Source: Haloplanus salinus
Lineage (GTDB): Archaea; Halobacteriota; Halobacteria; Halobacteriales; Haloferacaceae
Reading direction: 5' to 3'
DNA length: 64,000 nt
Assembly (NCBI RefSeq): GCF_003336245.1
Contig: NZ_QPHM01000001.1
Coordinates: 682,001 to 746,000 of the forward strand
Shown here piece by piece: positions 7,782 through 15,359 of the stretch. A model generated the notes under the pieces. It saw nothing but the letters and a program-made list of their open reading frames with translations, searched no databases and had not been told where the DNA came from. Within the stretch, counting starts at the first letter, position 1; every line of letters begins with the position of its first letter. Made by a program: the position numbers and the translations under genes.

Positions 7782-8420
7782 ATGAATCTGGGGACGTATC
7801 TGGTGACCGACGACGATCACTCGGAGAATCACTCGACGGTCGACGTCGTCGAGGCGGCCATCGCCGGCGGCGTCGACGTCGTGCAACTCCGGGAGAAAGG
7901 ACGGAGCGCCCGTGACCGGTACGAACTCGGGCTGGAACTCCGGGCGGTGACGCGTGAGGCCGGCGTGCCGTTGATCGTCAACGATCGGGTCGACCTGGCA
8001 CGCGCCGTCGAGGCGGACGGCGTCCACCTCGGAGACGACGACGTGCCGGTCGCGGTCGCCCGCGAGTGCCTCGACGACGACGCCATCGTCGGGCGGTCGG
8101 TATCGACGGTCGAGGCCGCGCGCGAAGCGGCCGATGCCGGCGCGGATTACCTCGGCGTCGGCGCTATCTACGGCACGACGTCGAAGGATACGGCACCCGA
8201 CGAGTCCCGGATCGGGCTCGACCGCGTGCGCGCCATCGCGGAAGCAGTGGCGACGCCGTTCGTCGGCATCGGTGGCGTCACGCCCGAGAACGCCGGTGAC
8301 GTCGTCGCCGCCGGGGCCGACGGAGTGGCGGTTATCTCCGCGATCACCGGCGCCGACGACCCCGAAGCGGCGACCCGGGCGCTGGCCGAGACTGTCCAAG
8401 AGCGGCGGGCAACGGAGTGA
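7782..8420 (+). CDS. thiE: Thiamine-phosphate synthase ThiE
   Basis: This 212-residue TIM barrel joins HMP diphosphate and thiazole phosphate to make thiamine phosphate. Family motifs are YLVTDD at the N-terminus, VDVVQLREKG (diphosphate-binding), PLIVNDRVDLA, GVHLGDDDV, GRSVSTVEAA, ADYLGVGAIYGTTSKD, and GIGGVTPENA near the C-terminus. Length is typical. The usual haloarchaeal partner thiM is not adjacent; the next gene is an unknown protein on the same strand. Confidence 0.97.
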   Translation: MNLGTYLVTDDDHSENHSTVDVVEAAIAGGVDVVQLREKGRSARDRYELGLELRAVTREAGVPLIVNDRVDLARAVEADGVHLGDDDVPVAVARECLDDDAIVGRSVSTVEAAREAADAGADYLGVGAIYGTTSKDTAPDESRIGLDRVRAIAEAVATPFVGIGGVTPENAGDVVAAGADGVAVISAITGADDPEAATRALAETVQERRATE

Positions 8421-8479
8421 TCGGGCCGGAGCGCCGGGTCGACCGACAGACGTAGTTGGCTCCCGCCCAACCGTCCGAT

Positions 8480-9043
8480 ATGGGCGACGGATCGACGCAG
8501 ATGGATCTCTCGGCGGAACTCGACCGCCTCTCGGCTATGCGTGGCGACGACGGCGACGACGGCGACGCCGGCGTCCGCATCGAAATCCTCGACGCGGTCG
8601 TCGAACCGGACGGCGTGGACGGCCACCGGATGGTCGGCCTGACCGTCGCGGCCGACGGCGATGCCGCCTCCCTCCGTGGATCGCGGTGGCGCCACCCGCT
8701 CCACCACCTCCACCGCGAGGACGTTCGGCCGACGATCGACGGGATGCCGGTCGGTGTCGCGGAGGCGCTCGACGCCGTCGGTGGCGCGGATCTGGACGAC
8801 GGATACGTCCTCGACCGGGCGACGTACGTGGTCTGGGCGGTCGACGGGACTCGTGGCGGGAACGCGGTTCGCCTCCGGGCCATCGAAGCGCCGCCCGCGG
8901 CCGACGCGGCGGTGGACGAGACGCAGACGGTCGAGGTGTCGAGGCTCGAAACGGCGTCGCGGCCCGGCTTCGACGACACCGCCCGATACCGGGCCTTCGA
9001 CTCGGTCGGCCGCCGGCTCGATCCGTCGGCGTTCGTCCCGTGA
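8480..9043 (+). CDS. Haloarchaeal protein of unknown function
   Basis: The 187-residue product (ATG at 8480, MGDGSTQMDLSAELDRL) is acidic and soluble, with no transmembrane segment. After a short helical N-terminus and an Asp/Gly-rich linker, it shows alternating hydrophobic segments of a beta-rich domain (IEILDAVVEPDG, RMVGLTVAADGD, ATYVVWAVDGTRGG). An upstream GTG at 8456 is possible but adds only eight residues. It may be co-transcribed with thiE, 59 nt upstream. No family or catalytic motif is recognised. Confidence 0.7.
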   Translation: MGDGSTQMDLSAELDRLSAMRGDDGDDGDAGVRIEILDAVVEPDGVDGHRMVGLTVAADGDAASLRGSRWRHPLHHLHREDVRPTIDGMPVGVAEALDAVGGADLDDGYVLDRATYVVWAVDGTRGGNAVRLRAIEAPPAADAAVDETQTVEVSRLETASRPGFDDTARYRAFDSVGRRLDPSAFVP

Positions 9044-9080
9044 TATCGCGGGATCACCACACCCGACAGTGTGGGGTAGG

Positions 9081-10544
9081 TTACTCTCGAACCGTGATCT
9101 CGGGGAAGTAGCGGCCGTGGAAGTCGAACGGGGCGGCATGGGGAAGGGTGACGCGGGCCCGTTCGGCGAGCGTCTCGCCGTCGAGGACGAGGAGTCGTGA
9201 GCGCTCGGCGGCCGTATCGAGCGTGACGGTGAGGACGACGCCCGCGTCCGCCGTCTCGTCGGGACCGGGGACGAAGATCGGTTCGCCGAAGTAGTCCGCG
9301 CCGCCGGCGTGTTCGACGACGTCGCCGCTTCGGGTGTCGATCTTCAACACGCCGCCGGCCCAGTCGGACGCCGGCTGATCCATGCTCATCGCGTAGACGT
9401 ACCGGTGGGGGCGACACCATCGCGCCGGCGACGCCGTCGGGAGGGCCGTCCCGTCGTCGTACAGCATCGTGCGCGTTACGGTTGCGTCGCCCGGGCCGTA
9501 CCGGTCACCGCCGAGATCGACGGTGAACCGTTCGAGACGGCCGGTGATGGCGCTCAACGACCCGTCGCGGAGGGTGTCGAGCGAGAGTTCGCCGATGCCG
9601 CCCGCGTCGGGCACCGTTTCGAGGTCGAAGACGATTTCCCGGCCGCCGTCACGTTCGAACGCGTTGACGTGATGGAAGCCGAACAGCGCGTCGGTCGTCG
9701 GTGCCGCGACCGTCTCGCCGGTCGTCCGGTCGAGAACGACGATCCGGGTACCACGGTCGGGCTGCCAGTCGAACTGCTCGATAAATGGTGGCTGACGCCC
9801 CGGCTTCAAAAAGCGGAGCGGGTCGACCCGGAACGGGAACTCCGTCAGGACGACGTACCGAGGCGTGAGTGCGAAACTGTGCATATACGCCGGAGCGTCG
9901 GTGTCGACGCTGCCGACGTGCCGGCGGTCGCCGGCGTCGGTCAGGGCGTGGACGTGATACTGGTGTGTGCGACCGAAGGCCGTCTCGACGTTCACCAGCG
10001 TCCCCGTCGCAGGGTCGCGTTTCGGGTGTGCACAGGCGAGTTGGCCCGCAGGGGCTGACCCGTCGTACTGGTCGTCCCCCTCGGTGTCGAGGGTATCGGG
10101 GGCGACGACGACGCGACGCGGGGACTCGGTGAGCGCGAGATAGCGGTCCCCGATCCGTTCGACGACGATGTTCGTGTTGTCGTACGGGGCGTCTAACAGC
10201 GAGAACAGGCGTTCGCGAAGTGTCGTCTCTCCGGTGGCGAACCCGCCGGCGAACTCGCCGGCACGCGCCGCGCGATACGCGTCCGTCCGGAGAAACCGGT
10301 TGCGGTAGTGGACGGCGTCCGCCGCCCCGGTCGCCCCAGCGCGGTCACCCGGATCGAACGTAAACCGATAACACATTGCAAGGCCGTCGAACCAGTGCTC
10401 GACGGTGCTCCCGCCGGGCATCGAGAACGCCCCCGGGCCGGTTCGGAGGAGGCTCCCGGTCAACCAGGGTGGGAGTGATCCCTCCACCCCGATGGAGGCG
10501 GTAGCCTCGTCGTGAAGCGAGTGGAAGCCGAGTTGCGGAGACAC
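9081..10544 (-). CDS. Carotenoid oxygenase (carotenoid cleavage dioxygenase / RPE65 family)
   Basis: The 487-residue protein starts with GTG at 10544. It has the seven-bladed-propeller family features, including the GPGAFSMPGG and HWFDGLAM segments near the N-terminus. The four iron-binding histidines can be placed: His173 (CAHPKRD), His222 (YMHSFALT), His291 or 292 (FGFHHVNAF) and His476 (FDFHGRYFPE). Such enzymes oxidatively cleave carotenoid double bonds, often giving retinal. In a haloarchaeon the likely link is retinal supply for rhodopsins or carotenoid turnover, but no rhodopsin gene lies nearby. It converges on the 8480-9043 gene. Confidence 0.93.
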   Translation of the reverse strand: MSPQLGFHSLHDEATASIGVEGSLPPWLTGSLLRTGPGAFSMPGGSTVEHWFDGLAMCYRFTFDPGDRAGATGAADAVHYRNRFLRTDAYRAARAGEFAGGFATGETTLRERLFSLLDAPYDNTNIVVERIGDRYLALTESPRRVVVAPDTLDTEGDDQYDGSAPAGQLACAHPKRDPATGTLVNVETAFGRTHQYHVHALTDAGDRRHVGSVDTDAPAYMHSFALTPRYVVLTEFPFRVDPLRFLKPGRQPPFIEQFDWQPDRGTRIVVLDRTTGETVAAPTTDALFGFHHVNAFERDGGREIVFDLETVPDAGGIGELSLDTLRDGSLSAITGRLERFTVDLGGDRYGPGDATVTRTMLYDDGTALPTASPARWCRPHRYVYAMSMDQPASDWAGGVLKIDTRSGDVVEHAGGADYFGEPIFVPGPDETADAGVVLTVTLDTAAERSRLLVLDGETLAERARVTLPHAAPFDFHGRYFPEITVRE

Positions 10545-10803
10545 GGTGGGTGTACGGGGGCGGCGGACAAAACCCGCACGCCGGACGTGATCGGATGGGA
10601 GTCACGGACGCCCGCCCCGGGACGGCATCTCGGGGCGGAGGTTCCGATCGGCGGCTACGCGACCGTCGATGCTGACGCCCCCGTTGGGGTTCACGGGACG
10701 TCTTTTCGGTCGGCTCGGTCGTCCTGACCCGGGCAGAGAGCGACCGGCGTCCCCCGCGGCGCAAACCGAGGGCTGAAGACGACCGGCGACCACACGTCGG
10801 CGT

Positions 10804-11187
10804 ATGGAACCGACGTTCGTCTACGACGACGACTGCGGGTTCTGCACGTGGTGGGCCGACCAGTTCGCGACGCGGACCGACCTCCGAATCGTCGGCTTCT
10901 CCGAACTCGACGACGACGTGCGCGACCGACTGCCCGCCGACTACGAGGACTGCGCCCACCTCGTGACCGACGGCGCCGTCCACTCCTGTGGCGCCGCCAT
11001 CGAACGGGCGTTACTCCGGACGGAGCAAGCCGACGAGGCCCGACCGGTCGTCGACTTCCTCCGGCAGTTCGAGGACTACGAGCGACTGCGCGAGCGGGCG
11101 TATCGCTGGGCCGCCGACCGCCGGGAGAAACTGGGGCTGCTCGTCTCGAAGACGCCGCCGGCGCGACGCGAGCGGGACGGGGACTGA
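10804..11187 (+). CDS. DCC-family thiol-disulfide oxidoreductase-like protein (DUF393)
   Basis: The 127-residue protein begins MEPTFVYDDDCGFCTWW, carrying the D-C-G-F-C signature (Cys15 and Cys18) after a short beta strand, as in the DCC family of thioredoxin-like proteins. A second Cys-containing segment (VHSCGAAIERAL) matches the family's helix that selects accessory subunits. These proteins are thought to act in redox reactions, but substrates are not known. The 260-bp region in front of it holds no gene that I recognise. Confidence 0.88.
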   Translation: MEPTFVYDDDCGFCTWWADQFATRTDLRIVGFSELDDDVRDRLPADYEDCAHLVTDGAVHSCGAAIERALLRTEQADEARPVVDFLRQFEDYERLRERAYRWAADRREKLGLLVSKTPPARRERDGD

Positions 11188-11224
11188 GCGTCGCGGATCC
11201 GTCGATCACGGGACGCCAACCTAG

Positions 11225-11232
11225 CTTTTTTA
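11225..11232 (+). promoter_or_regulatory. TATA-like box of the HARP gene
   Basis: The T-rich box ctttttta lies 23-30 nt before the ATG at 11255, the spacing expected of a leaderless haloarchaeal transcript. Confidence 0.55.
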
Positions 11233-11254
11233 TCTCACCGACGAATCACTCGCT

Positions 11255-11929
11255 ATGTCCGGGTCGCTTCCGCGCCAACGCTTCGTCCTCGACACGTCGC
11301 TGTTCATCACCGAGGAGATCCGACGGGACGACGAGTCGCTGGAGGCGGCCGTGCGTCGGTTGCTCGATCTGGTGGCGACGGCGCGTCTCGAACTCAACAT
11401 CTCCTGTTACATGCCGCCCTCGATCCACGACGAACTCGCGGCGATGCTGCGGGACCGCGACGTCGACGCGGCGGTGTTCTCGCGGCTCGACACCTGGGTC
11501 GTCCGCAAGAGTCCGGACCGCTACGGCGTGACCATCCCCGCGAACATCGTCTACGACTTCATCGACGAGATGAGCGATCGGGTGGACCGTGGCCTCCGCG
11601 TCTCCGAGGAGGCGCTCCGCGAAGTCGAACAGCTCGGTCCCGACGACATGACCGCCGACGGACCGAACGACTACATGACCGCCGCCGACCGCGTCCTCTC
11701 CAACATGCGGGACAAGTACCGGCGAGCGCTCCGACAGGGCGTCCTCGACTCCCGCGAGGACTTCGATTTGCTCGTCCTCGCGCGCGAACTCGACGCCGGC
11801 GTCGTCACCGAAGACCGCGGCGTCGTCTCTTGGGCCGACGAGTTCGGCCTCCGATACGTCCGTGGCGGGCAGTTCCCGACGCTGCTCGAGGAGTACCTCC
11901 GGGCGACCGGCGTCGGCGACCGATCCTGA
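11255..11929 (+). CDS. HARP, protein-only RNase P homologue (RNA ligase partner / UPF0278 family, PIN domain)
   Basis: The 224-residue protein belongs to the family first named RNA ligase partner and later shown to be homologues of Aquifex RNase P, which trims tRNA 5' leaders without RNA. PIN-domain acidic residues are visible in [10 protein letters not shown] (Asp13), [22 protein letters not shown] and [16 protein letters not shown] (Asp187, Asp194). A helical insertion in the middle fits the protruding arm of the family. Archaea normally also have the RNA-based RNase P, so the in vivo role is open. No RNA ligase gene lies in this window. Confidence 0.93.
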   Translation: MSGSLPRQRFVLDTSLFITEEIRRDDESLEAAVRRLLDLVATARLELNISCYMPPSIHDELAAMLRDRDVDAAVFSRLDTWVVRKSPDRYGVTIPANIVYDFIDEMSDRVDRGLRVSEEALREVEQLGPDDMTADGPNDYMTAADRVLSNMRDKYRRALRQGVLDSREDFDLLVLARELDAGVVTEDRGVVSWADEFGLRYVRGGQFPTLLEEYLRATGVGDRS

Positions 11930-12022
11930 ACGGCGTCGGCCTCCACGGGTTGGCGTCGGCGAGTACTGGGTACCGGGGGTGGGACACCATCCGGTACGCA
12001 CGGGACGGCCGGGTCGGGGCGC

Positions 12023-12334
12023 GTGCTCTGCGTCGGCGCCGACCCGGTGTGTCAGTTCTGTACGGACGTCGGCACGACCGTCGGTCGGATGTGGGCGCTG
12101 ATCGACGACTCGCCCGCGATGGGCGAACAGGGACAGCGCGTACCGGAGTCCGAACCAACCCCGACCGAGGCAGTCGCGACCGATGCGTGGGAGCAAAGCG
12201 CCGCCGAGTCGGCTGCGCTGTCCGTCGCGGACGGGACGGGCTTCGGCCCCGCCGTCGTCGGACGGATCGCCGACGCCCACGGCCGGTCAGTGCCGGTGAC
12301 CGAGGGTCGGGACGGTGGCGGGAACGTTTATTCG
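12023..12334 (+). pseudogene. Remnant of a histidine kinase C-terminus (probable)
   Basis: In the 456-bp gap before the phosphate transporter, the frame through 12220-12334 reads SVADGTGFGPAVVGRIADAHG and SVPVTEGRDGG. This closely follows the G2 box and final strands of haloarchaeal sensor kinase ATPase domains (DGTGFGLAIVxRIADAHG...VTEGxxGG). The rest of the catalytic domain (N-box, G1 box, H-box) is not seen upstream, and the frame runs straight on without a stop into the next gene's leader. I read it as a degraded C-terminal fragment. Boundaries are approximate, and the upstream part of the frame (12023-12220) has no recognisable domain. Confidence 0.45.
12326..12332 (+). promoter_or_regulatory. 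TATA-like box of the PiT gene
   Basis: The sequence gtttatt stands out in GC-rich DNA. Transcription would start near 12357, where an ATG opens an eight-codon frame ending in TGA. The transporter frame itself first offers a GTG at 12386, so the mRNA probably has a leader of about 30 nt that may contain a mini-ORF. Confidence 0.4.
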
Positions 12335-12385
12335 ACCGCCCGCACAATCGGGGCGCATGATATCCGTCGACGGTGGGGGCTGAGC

Positions 12386-13588
12386 GTGGCTGGAATCGGC
12401 TTCTGGGCGCTCGTCGTCGTCGCGACGCTCACCAGCCTGCTCACGGCGTGGACGCTCGGCGCGAACAGTAACTCGCCACCGTTCGCCCCCGCCATCGGCG
12501 CCAACGCCATCTCGACGATGCGGGCGGCCTTCCTCATCGGCATCCTCGCCGCGCTCGGCGCCGTGACCCAGGGCGGCGCCATCTCCGAGACGATCGGGGC
12601 CGGCCTCGTCGACGGGGTGCAGATCACGTCGCTCGCGGCGACGACCGGCCTCCTGACTGCGACGGGGTTTATGACGCTCGGTATCTACACCGGCTACCCC
12701 ATCCCCGCGGCTTTCGCTACCACGGGCGCGATGGTCGGCGTCGGCCTCTCGCTCGGCGGCGACCCCGCGGTCGACACCTACCGCCGCATCGGGCTTTTCT
12801 GGGCGCTCGTCCCGCCGACGTCCGGCGGCCTCGCCTATCTCACCGCGACCATCCTCCGCCGCGACGACATCCCGGAGACGGTCGGCGTCCCCCTCCTCGC
12901 CGCCCTCGTCGGCGGCATCGTCGCGAACGTCCAGCTCGCCGTGATTCCCTCGCCGCCCGACGCGACACAGAGTTCCGTCGCCGGCTTCGTCGCGCGGCAG
13001 GTGTCGATCCCGGCCGTCGGCTCCGTCGACCCCGTAGTCGTGTTCGTCACCCTCGTCGCCGCCGTCGCGAGCTTCCAGTTCATCCGCCGCCGAACCCGGG
13101 CGTCGGTCGAGGGCGGCGTCCGCACCTTCCTCGTCCTCCTCGGCAGCGTCGTCGCCTTCTCCAGCGGCGGTAGTCAGGTCGGGTTGGCGACCGGCCCACT
13201 CGAAAACCTCTATGGCACCGAACTCGGCCTGCCGGGGGTCGTCCTCCTCGCCCTCGGCGGGGCGGGTATCCTTGCCGGGGCGTGGATGGGCGCCCCCCGC
13301 CTCCTCCAAGCGACCTCCCGCGAATACGCCCAACTCGGGGTGAGACGCTCCATCGCCGCGCTGGTTCCGGGGTTCGTCATCGCCCAACTCGCCATCGCGC
13401 TCGGCATCCCCATCTCATTCAACAACATCATCATCTCGGGCGTCATCGGCGGCGGTCTCGCCGGCGGGTCGGCGGGCGTCTCCAGAAAGAAGGTCGGTGT
13501 GACGCTCGTGTTCTGGGTACTCACGCTCGTCTCCTCGATCGCGGTCGGGTTCGGTCTCTACCGCGCCTTCGCGGCCGTCCTCGCCTAG
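12386..13588 (+). CDS. pitA: Inorganic phosphate transporter, PiT family
   Basis: The 400-residue protein is a polytopic membrane permease of the PiT family, which takes up phosphate with a cation. The two inverted repeat signatures are visible: GANSNSPPFAPAIGANAIST near the N-terminus and FNNIIISGVIGGGLAGGSAG near the C-terminus. Around ten hydrophobic helices lie between and around them. The frame is open further upstream, but those residues match a kinase remnant and cross the promoter, so GTG at 12386 is chosen. Its end overlaps the UspA gene by 4 nt, convergently. No PhoU-like gene is adjacent. Confidence 0.92.
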   Translation: MAGIGFWALVVVATLTSLLTAWTLGANSNSPPFAPAIGANAISTMRAAFLIGILAALGAVTQGGAISETIGAGLVDGVQITSLAATTGLLTATGFMTLGIYTGYPIPAAFATTGAMVGVGLSLGGDPAVDTYRRIGLFWALVPPTSGGLAYLTATILRRDDIPETVGVPLLAALVGGIVANVQLAVIPSPPDATQSSVAGFVARQVSIPAVGSVDPVVVFVTLVAAVASFQFIRRRTRASVEGGVRTFLVLLGSVVAFSSGGSQVGLATGPLENLYGTELGLPGVVLLALGGAGILAGAWMGAPRLLQATSREYAQLGVRRSIAALVPGFVIAQLAIALGIPISFNNIIISGVIGGGLAGGSAGVSRKKVGVTLVFWVLTLVSSIAVGFGLYRAFAAVLA

Positions 13589-14016
13589 CGGACGACCGTC
13601 ACCGTCACCGGCGCCTCGCCGACGACGCGCGTCGCGACGGTCCCGAGCAACCGCCGGGCGACGGCGCCCCGGTCGCCGCCGTGGCCGCCCATCACGATCC
13701 GATCCACGTCGTGGTCGGCGACGTATTCCAGGATCGTCTCGGCCGGATCACCCGTCCGGACGACCGTCTCGACCGTCCGGTCGGCGTCCGACGCCCGATC
13801 ACGCGCTCGGTCGACCAAGCGGTCGGTGCGGTCGTGTACCTCGCCGCGGCGCCCCTCGCCGGCGTCGAGGAGGCCACCCTCGCTCATCCCCGCATCGAGC
13901 GGCGTCACCACGTTCAGCACCGTGATCCGGCAGTCGAAGAGCGCGAGCGCCTCCGCGAGCGCTTCGTCCGCGAGCGGGGAGCCGTCGAGGGGGACGAGAA
14001 CGTGGGCTGGGGGCAT
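13585..14016 (-). CDS. Universal stress protein, UspA family
   Basis: The 143-residue protein starts MPPAHVLVPLDGSPLADEAL (ATG at 14016). The ATP-binding UspA signature is present near the C-terminus: MGGHGGDRGAVARRLLGTV, in the G-x2-G-x9-G pattern. VLVPLDGS forms the first strand and loop. The in-frame extension upstream runs into the tRNA-like repeat and is not coding. UspA proteins bind ATP or act in stress responses; the specific role is unknown. The pairing with a phosphate transporter is only positional. Confidence 0.9.
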   Translation of the reverse strand: MPPAHVLVPLDGSPLADEALAEALALFDCRITVLNVVTPLDAGMSEGGLLDAGEGRRGEVHDRTDRLVDRARDRASDADRTVETVVRTGDPAETILEYVADHDVDRIVMGGHGGDRGAVARRLLGTVATRVVGEAPVTVTVVR

Positions 14017-14062
14017 GGGGGACAGTGGACGTGTGCGCACATAGTCACGCCGGCTGAAAAAT

Positions 14063-14380
14063 AGTCCCGGGCGGATTCGAACCACGGTCACTTCGCTCGC
14101 GTTGCTCGCGTCGCTCCCTGATTCGAATCCGCGAGGCATCTCTCACTCACTGACCTTCGTGAGAAAATAGTCCCGGGCGGATTCGAACCACGGTCACTTC
14201 GCTCGCGTTGCTCGCGTCGCTCCCTGATTCGAATCCGCGAGGCATCTCTCACTCACTGACCTTCGTGAGAAAATAGTCCCGGGCGGATTCGAACCGCGGT
14301 CACTTCGCTCGCGTTGCTCGCGTCGCTCCCTGATTCGAATCCGCGAGGCATCTCTCACTCACTGACCTTCGTGAGAAAAT
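14063..14380 (-). repeat. Three tandem 106-bp repeats, each beginning with a copy of the tRNA-Gln 3' end
   Basis: Units lie at 14063-14168, 14169-14274 and 14275-14380 and are nearly identical; the only difference I noticed is accacgg versus accgcgg. Each begins with 21 bp identical to the 3' end of the adjacent tRNA-Gln gene (T arm plus acceptor strand; compare 14381-14401). Each also contains a second T-arm-like gattcgaatccgc and a tctcac/gtgaga inverted repeat. The D arm and anticodon arm are absent, so the units are not tRNAs. They lie directly downstream of the tRNA in its transcription direction and look like duplications of a 3'-end attachment-type site. Confidence 0.9.
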
Positions 14381-14483
14381 AGTCCCGGGCGGATTCGAAC
14401 CGCCGTCCTGGGCTGTCTTCCGTGCGGGGCAATCCCCGAACACGTCCAAAGGCCCAGATGATTGGCCGCTACACCACGGGACT
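14380..14483 (-). tRNA. tRNA-Gln (anticodon TTG) with a 31-nt intron
   Basis: Read on the minus strand, the acceptor stem AGTCCCG pairs with CGGGACT, followed by discriminator A (14380). The anticodon stem TGGGC pairs with GCCCA, and the loop CTTTGGA carries anticodon TTG. The T arm is GGCGG-TTCGAAT-CCGCC. An intron of 31 nt lies at about 14415-14445, just after position 37, the canonical archaeal splice site. The spliced tRNA is 73 nt including the discriminator. As remembered, Haloferax volcanii tRNA-Gln also has a 31-nt intron. The intron ends could shift by one base because A occurs at both borders. Confidence 0.93.
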
Positions 14484-14503
14484 GTTGCTGAGTCCTCAGC
14501 AAC
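14484..14503. promoter_or_regulatory. Perfect 9-bp palindrome abutting the tRNA-Gln 5' end
   Basis: The arms gttgctgag (14484-14492) and ctcagcaac (14495-14503) are exact complements with a 2-nt loop and touch the first base of the mature tRNA. In the precursor RNA this would form a leader hairpin next to the RNase P cleavage point. A TATA-like run on the minus strand (around 14535-14549) is the probable tRNA promoter. Confidence 0.7.
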
Positions 14504-14544
14504 CGGAACCCGCGGCGTCAGGTAATCAGCCGACACATAATAAA

Positions 14545-14859
14545 TTATCCTTCTGAGTCCCGAGAAGGAGTGGGGATATTGCCAGCCTCCGCGTGCTGGT
14601 GACACGAACGACGGAGAGTTATGACGTTTGAAAGCCGGTGAGCGTTGTCGGGGTTTTTGAAGTCACTCCAGTTACCGTTGTTTTGGCCCGCATTCGGATT
14701 ACACGAACCGCAGTATTTGCGTCGTGACTTCGGATCGTAGAAGTCAGAACCACAGTCCTTACAAGTCCGATTCGGAAGCGGTCTGTCGTGCGCTATAGCG
14801 TGATGTTGGCGAATCCCTCGCTCGGATGCGAGCGTTTTATCGCACGACGGACAGTCCAT
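14545..14859 (-). pseudogene. HNH endonuclease-family gene with a large in-frame internal deletion
   Basis: The 104-residue product starts with a C2H2-type finger (MDCPSCDKTL...HHAIAHD) and a second CxxC...CxxC finger (CKDCGSDFYD, RKYCGSCNPNAG). It then joins directly to the C-terminal end of an HNH nuclease (DNAHRLSNVITLRRSCHQHAEAGNI). Related haloarchaeal proteins are several times longer, with more zinc fingers and the HNH core between these ends. The core His-His-Asn part is mostly missing here, so nuclease activity is unlikely. The frame is kept across the junction, so a short zinc protein could still be made. It lies beside the tRNA-Gln locus, a likely site of element turnover. Confidence 0.65.
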
Positions 14860-14924
14860 ACCGTCTGTTGCCGCCGCCTGCTATTCGAAGTATCGGACCG
14901 GCAGAGCCGGAAAATCTAGCCGGC

Positions 14925-15359
14925 TTAATCCGCGGGCTTCTCGCACTCGGCTTCCAGTTCGGCGCAGGCGTCGGTCTCCGCGTCGAAACAGTCCGGGCAG
15001 TTCGGGTTCCGATCGATGATCGTATCGAGGCGTTCGGCCACCGTGTCGTCGATGACCGCTTCGAGTTCACGGGCCTCCCCCCGGAAGTCCTCCACGTCGA
15101 GGACGTTCGCGAGAAAGCGCTCGATGATACAGTACGTCTGGAGCGCGTCACGGGCGCGGATGATCCCTTCCTCGGTGAGGCGGACGCCCTTGTACTTCTC
15201 GTGGTCGGCGAGTTCGCGGGCTTCGAGCTTGCCGATCATCTCGTTGGCGCTCGCCGGACTCACGTCCAGCATATCCGCGAGCGCCCCGGTCGAGGCCGGG
15301 CCATCCTCCATCTCCTGAATCAGGTAAATCGCCTTGAGGTACTGGTCTGCCGTGTTCAT
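14925..15359 (-). CDS. DtxR/MntR-family metal-dependent transcriptional regulator
   Basis: The 144-residue protein has the DtxR N-terminal winged helix (ADQYLKAIYLIQEMED, TGALADMLDVSPASANEMIGKL, then KGVRLTEEG) and the metal-binding dimerisation helices (RARDALQTYCIIERFLANVLD... REARELEAVIDDTVAERLD). The C-terminal tail is Cys-rich (CPDC...ETDACAELEAEC), which may bind an extra metal. There is no SH3-like third domain, so it is of the short type. It overlaps the upstream ferritin-like gene by 4 nt (ATGA) and is followed by the tRNA region. Control of iron or manganese genes, perhaps including sufCBD next door, is likely. Confidence 0.92.
   Translation of the reverse strand: MNTADQYLKAIYLIQEMEDGPASTGALADMLDVSPASANEMIGKLEARELADHEKYKGVRLTEEGIIRARDALQTYCIIERFLANVLDVEDFRGEARELEAVIDDTVAERLDTIIDRNPNCPDCFDAETDACAELEAECEKPAD

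Noticed and set aside
12023-12385. N-terminal extension of the phosphate transporter
   Set aside because: The frame is open, but it spans a TATA-like box and a kinase-like segment and lacks transporter features, so the GTG at 12386 is preferred.
14063-14380. CRISPR array or extra tRNA genes
   Set aside because: The 106-bp units are contiguous without unique spacers, and they contain only a T arm and acceptor strand, so they are neither CRISPR repeats nor tRNAs.
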